Source: Chloroflexota bacterium
Lineage (GTDB): Bacteria > Chloroflexota > Dehalococcoidia > SZUA-161
Assembly: GCA_016865955.1 (NCBI GenBank)
Contig: VGNW01000155.1
Coordinates: 1 to 5,577, forward strand
Length of the DNA: 5,577 nt
Direction: 5' to 3'
How positions within the stretch are numbered: the stretch's first letter is position 1; the number at the start of each line of letters is the position of its first letter. The notes under the pieces are model-generated. The model was not told the DNA's origin, did no database searches, and saw nothing but the letters and a program-made list of their open reading frames with translations. Positions 4,401-5,577 of the stretch are shown one piece after another. The position numbers were made by a program, and so were the translations under genes.

Positions 4401-5577
4401 ATGTTGGACCTCGCCATAATAATCGTTTACTTCTTGGGAATGCTAGCCATTGGCATATATGCCTACCGTAAGAAAGAGGCTTCCACCGGTAACGGCTTCT
4501 TTGTAGCCAATCGGCGCGGCTCAACCATATTTATAGTGGGCTCGCTCTGCGCCACCATCATCGGCGCCTCCGCCACACTGGGCATGGCAGGACTGGGATA
4601 TACCCGTGGGCTTAGCGGCGCCTGGTGGCTGCTTGCAGGGAGTCTGGGCCTGCTCATCTTAGGCTTCTTCTTTGCACGCAGGGTGCGCAGCTTCGGACTC
4701 TACACGCTGCCCGAGCTGGTAGAAAAGCAATACGATAGCAGGGCAGGCTTCGTAGCCTCCATACTTATCGTAGTCTCCTGGCTGGCAATCATAGCCGCGC
4801 AGATAATCGCCGCAGGCAAAATCCTCTCCGTTATGATTCCGGGCATGGATATTTCCATACTCATGGTCATCTCTGCCGCCGTATTTACCATATATACCGT
4901 CCTGGGCGGGCAGTATTCCGTAATCCGCACCGATTTCCTGCAGTTCGGCATTATCCTGGTGGGCGTTGTGGTATGTCTGGGGCTGGTACTCGACCGCGTC
5001 GGCGGCACCGGCGGACTGCAAGCCTCTCTGCCCTCGGATTTCTTCTCCTTTCCCACCAGTATAAAATTCGAGTACCTCGACCTGATATCGCTCCTGATTC
5101 TGGTAGGAGCTACATACGTGGTAGGACCCGATATGTACTCGCGCCTGTTCTGTGCCCGAGACGAGCAGGTGGCGAAGAAATCGGCGCTTTCGGCAGCGTT
5201 TATCACTATACCCGTTGCCTTCATCGTTGTGCTCATCGGCATGGGGGCAAAGGTGCTGTTCCCTGAAATCGGCTCCGAGCAGGCAATGCCCACAGTAATC
5301 AAGGAAATCCTGCCTATAGGGGCAACCGGGTTGGTAGTGGCGGCGCTTCTCGCCGCCGTGATGTCTTCCGCGGACACCTGCCTGCTCACCACAAGCACCA
5401 TTTTCACCGTGGATGTCTATAAACGCGTTTTCCCCAAAATGAGCGAACGCAAAACCCTGATGGTCTCCAAAATCGTCGTGCTTATTATCGGCGGGCTTGC
5501 GCTGCTCGTTGCTCTGGAGTTGAAGGGAATCATAAACTCGCTCCTGCTGGCATACACCGTTTTCACCAGCGGCGTGG
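4401..5577 (+). CDS. Sodium:solute symporter (SSS/SLC5 family), 3' end outside window
   Basis: Inner-membrane carrier of the PutP/PanF/vSGLT type that couples solute uptake to sodium. 392 codons are open from the ATG at 4401 to the window edge; family members are usually about 450-550 residues, so the last few helices are missing. Hydrophobic segments fall near residues 4-21, 42-66, 72-92, 117-147, 151-168, 178-198, 226-242, 262-284, 303-328, 354-372 and 377-392. Family marks are FFVANRRGS (33-41) before the first core helix, YTLPELVEKQYDSR (101-114), TVLGGQYSVIRTDFLQ (166-181), and LLAAVMSSADTCLL (316-329). The Ser322-Ser323 pair matches the Na2 sodium-site serines of the eighth core helix, and TVDVYKRVF (336-344) follows as in PutP. 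The substrate cannot be assigned. AGGAG (4392-4396) precedes the ATG by four bases; a TTG at 4404 would give seven. It may be cotranscribed with fabH. Confidence 0.92.
   Translation, partial: MLDLAIIIVYFLGMLAIGIYAYRKKEASTGNGFFVANRRGSTIFIVGSLCATIIGASATLGMAGLGYTRGLSGAWWLLAGSLGLLILGFFFARRVRSFGLYTLPELVEKQYDSRAGFVASILIVVSWLAIIAAQIIAAGKILSVMIPGMDISILMVISAAVFTIYTVLGGQYSVIRTDFLQFGIILVGVVVCLGLVLDRVGGTGGLQASLPSDFFSFPTSIKFEYLDLISLLILVGATYVVGPDMYSRLFCARDEQVAKKSALSAAFITIPVAFIVVLIGMGAKVLFPEIGSEQAMPTVIKEILPIGATGLVVAALLAAVMSSADTCLLTTSTIFTVDVYKRVFPKMSERKTLMVSKIVVLIIGGLALLVALELKGIINSLLLAYTVFTSGV

Noticed and set aside
4659..5407. Minus-strand frames opposite the symporter gene
   Set aside because: The plus-strand frame has clear SSS family motifs and membrane helices; the minus frames are of biased composition with no domain.
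1..5577. tRNA, rRNA, CRISPR array, insertion sequence with transposase, or a new defence or biosynthetic system
   Set aside because: None was seen on reading either strand; every long stretch is covered by familiar housekeeping or transport genes.

Overview
The window carries a heat-shock operon on the minus strand (hrcA-grpE-dnaK, with dnaK cut by the left edge). Divergent from it, on the plus strand, are a fatty-acid initiation gene (fabH) and a sodium:solute symporter gene that runs off the right edge. Moderately GC-rich DNA, HrcA/CIRCE control, strong Shine-Dalgarno sites, TTG starts and a housekeeping-type extended -10 promoter suggest a non-proteobacterial bacterium. The DnaK and GrpE sequences and the dispersed intergenic palindromes remind me most of Chloroflexota (Dehalococcoidia-like) metagenomic genomes. 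That placement is an impression from memory, not a computed result.

Layout. 1-1176 (minus): dnaK nucleotide-binding domain, ending at the interdomain linker. 1215-1778 (minus): grpE. 1779-1981: a 203-base spacer with three hairpins and two copies of a short repeat. 1982-2995 (minus): hrcA. 3014-3081: CIRCE operator and hrcA promoter. 3144-3244: a 101-base nested palindromic element. 3291-3344: fabH promoter and ribosome binding site. 3352-4329 (plus): fabH, from a TTG start. 4330-4400: a short spacer holding a third copy of the short repeat. 4401-5577 (plus): symporter, 3' end missing.

How it works together. HrcA, whose folding normally depends on GroEL, should bind the perfect CIRCE at the transcription start and repress its own operon. 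When chaperones are titrated by unfolded protein, repression lifts and GrpE and DnaK are made. FabH and the symporter have their own promoter about 250 bases away and show no sign of CIRCE control. No undescribed protein system is evident. The main unexplained content is intergenic: three different palindromic or repeat families packed into the spacers, including two adjacent hairpins whose arms differ in a compensatory way.
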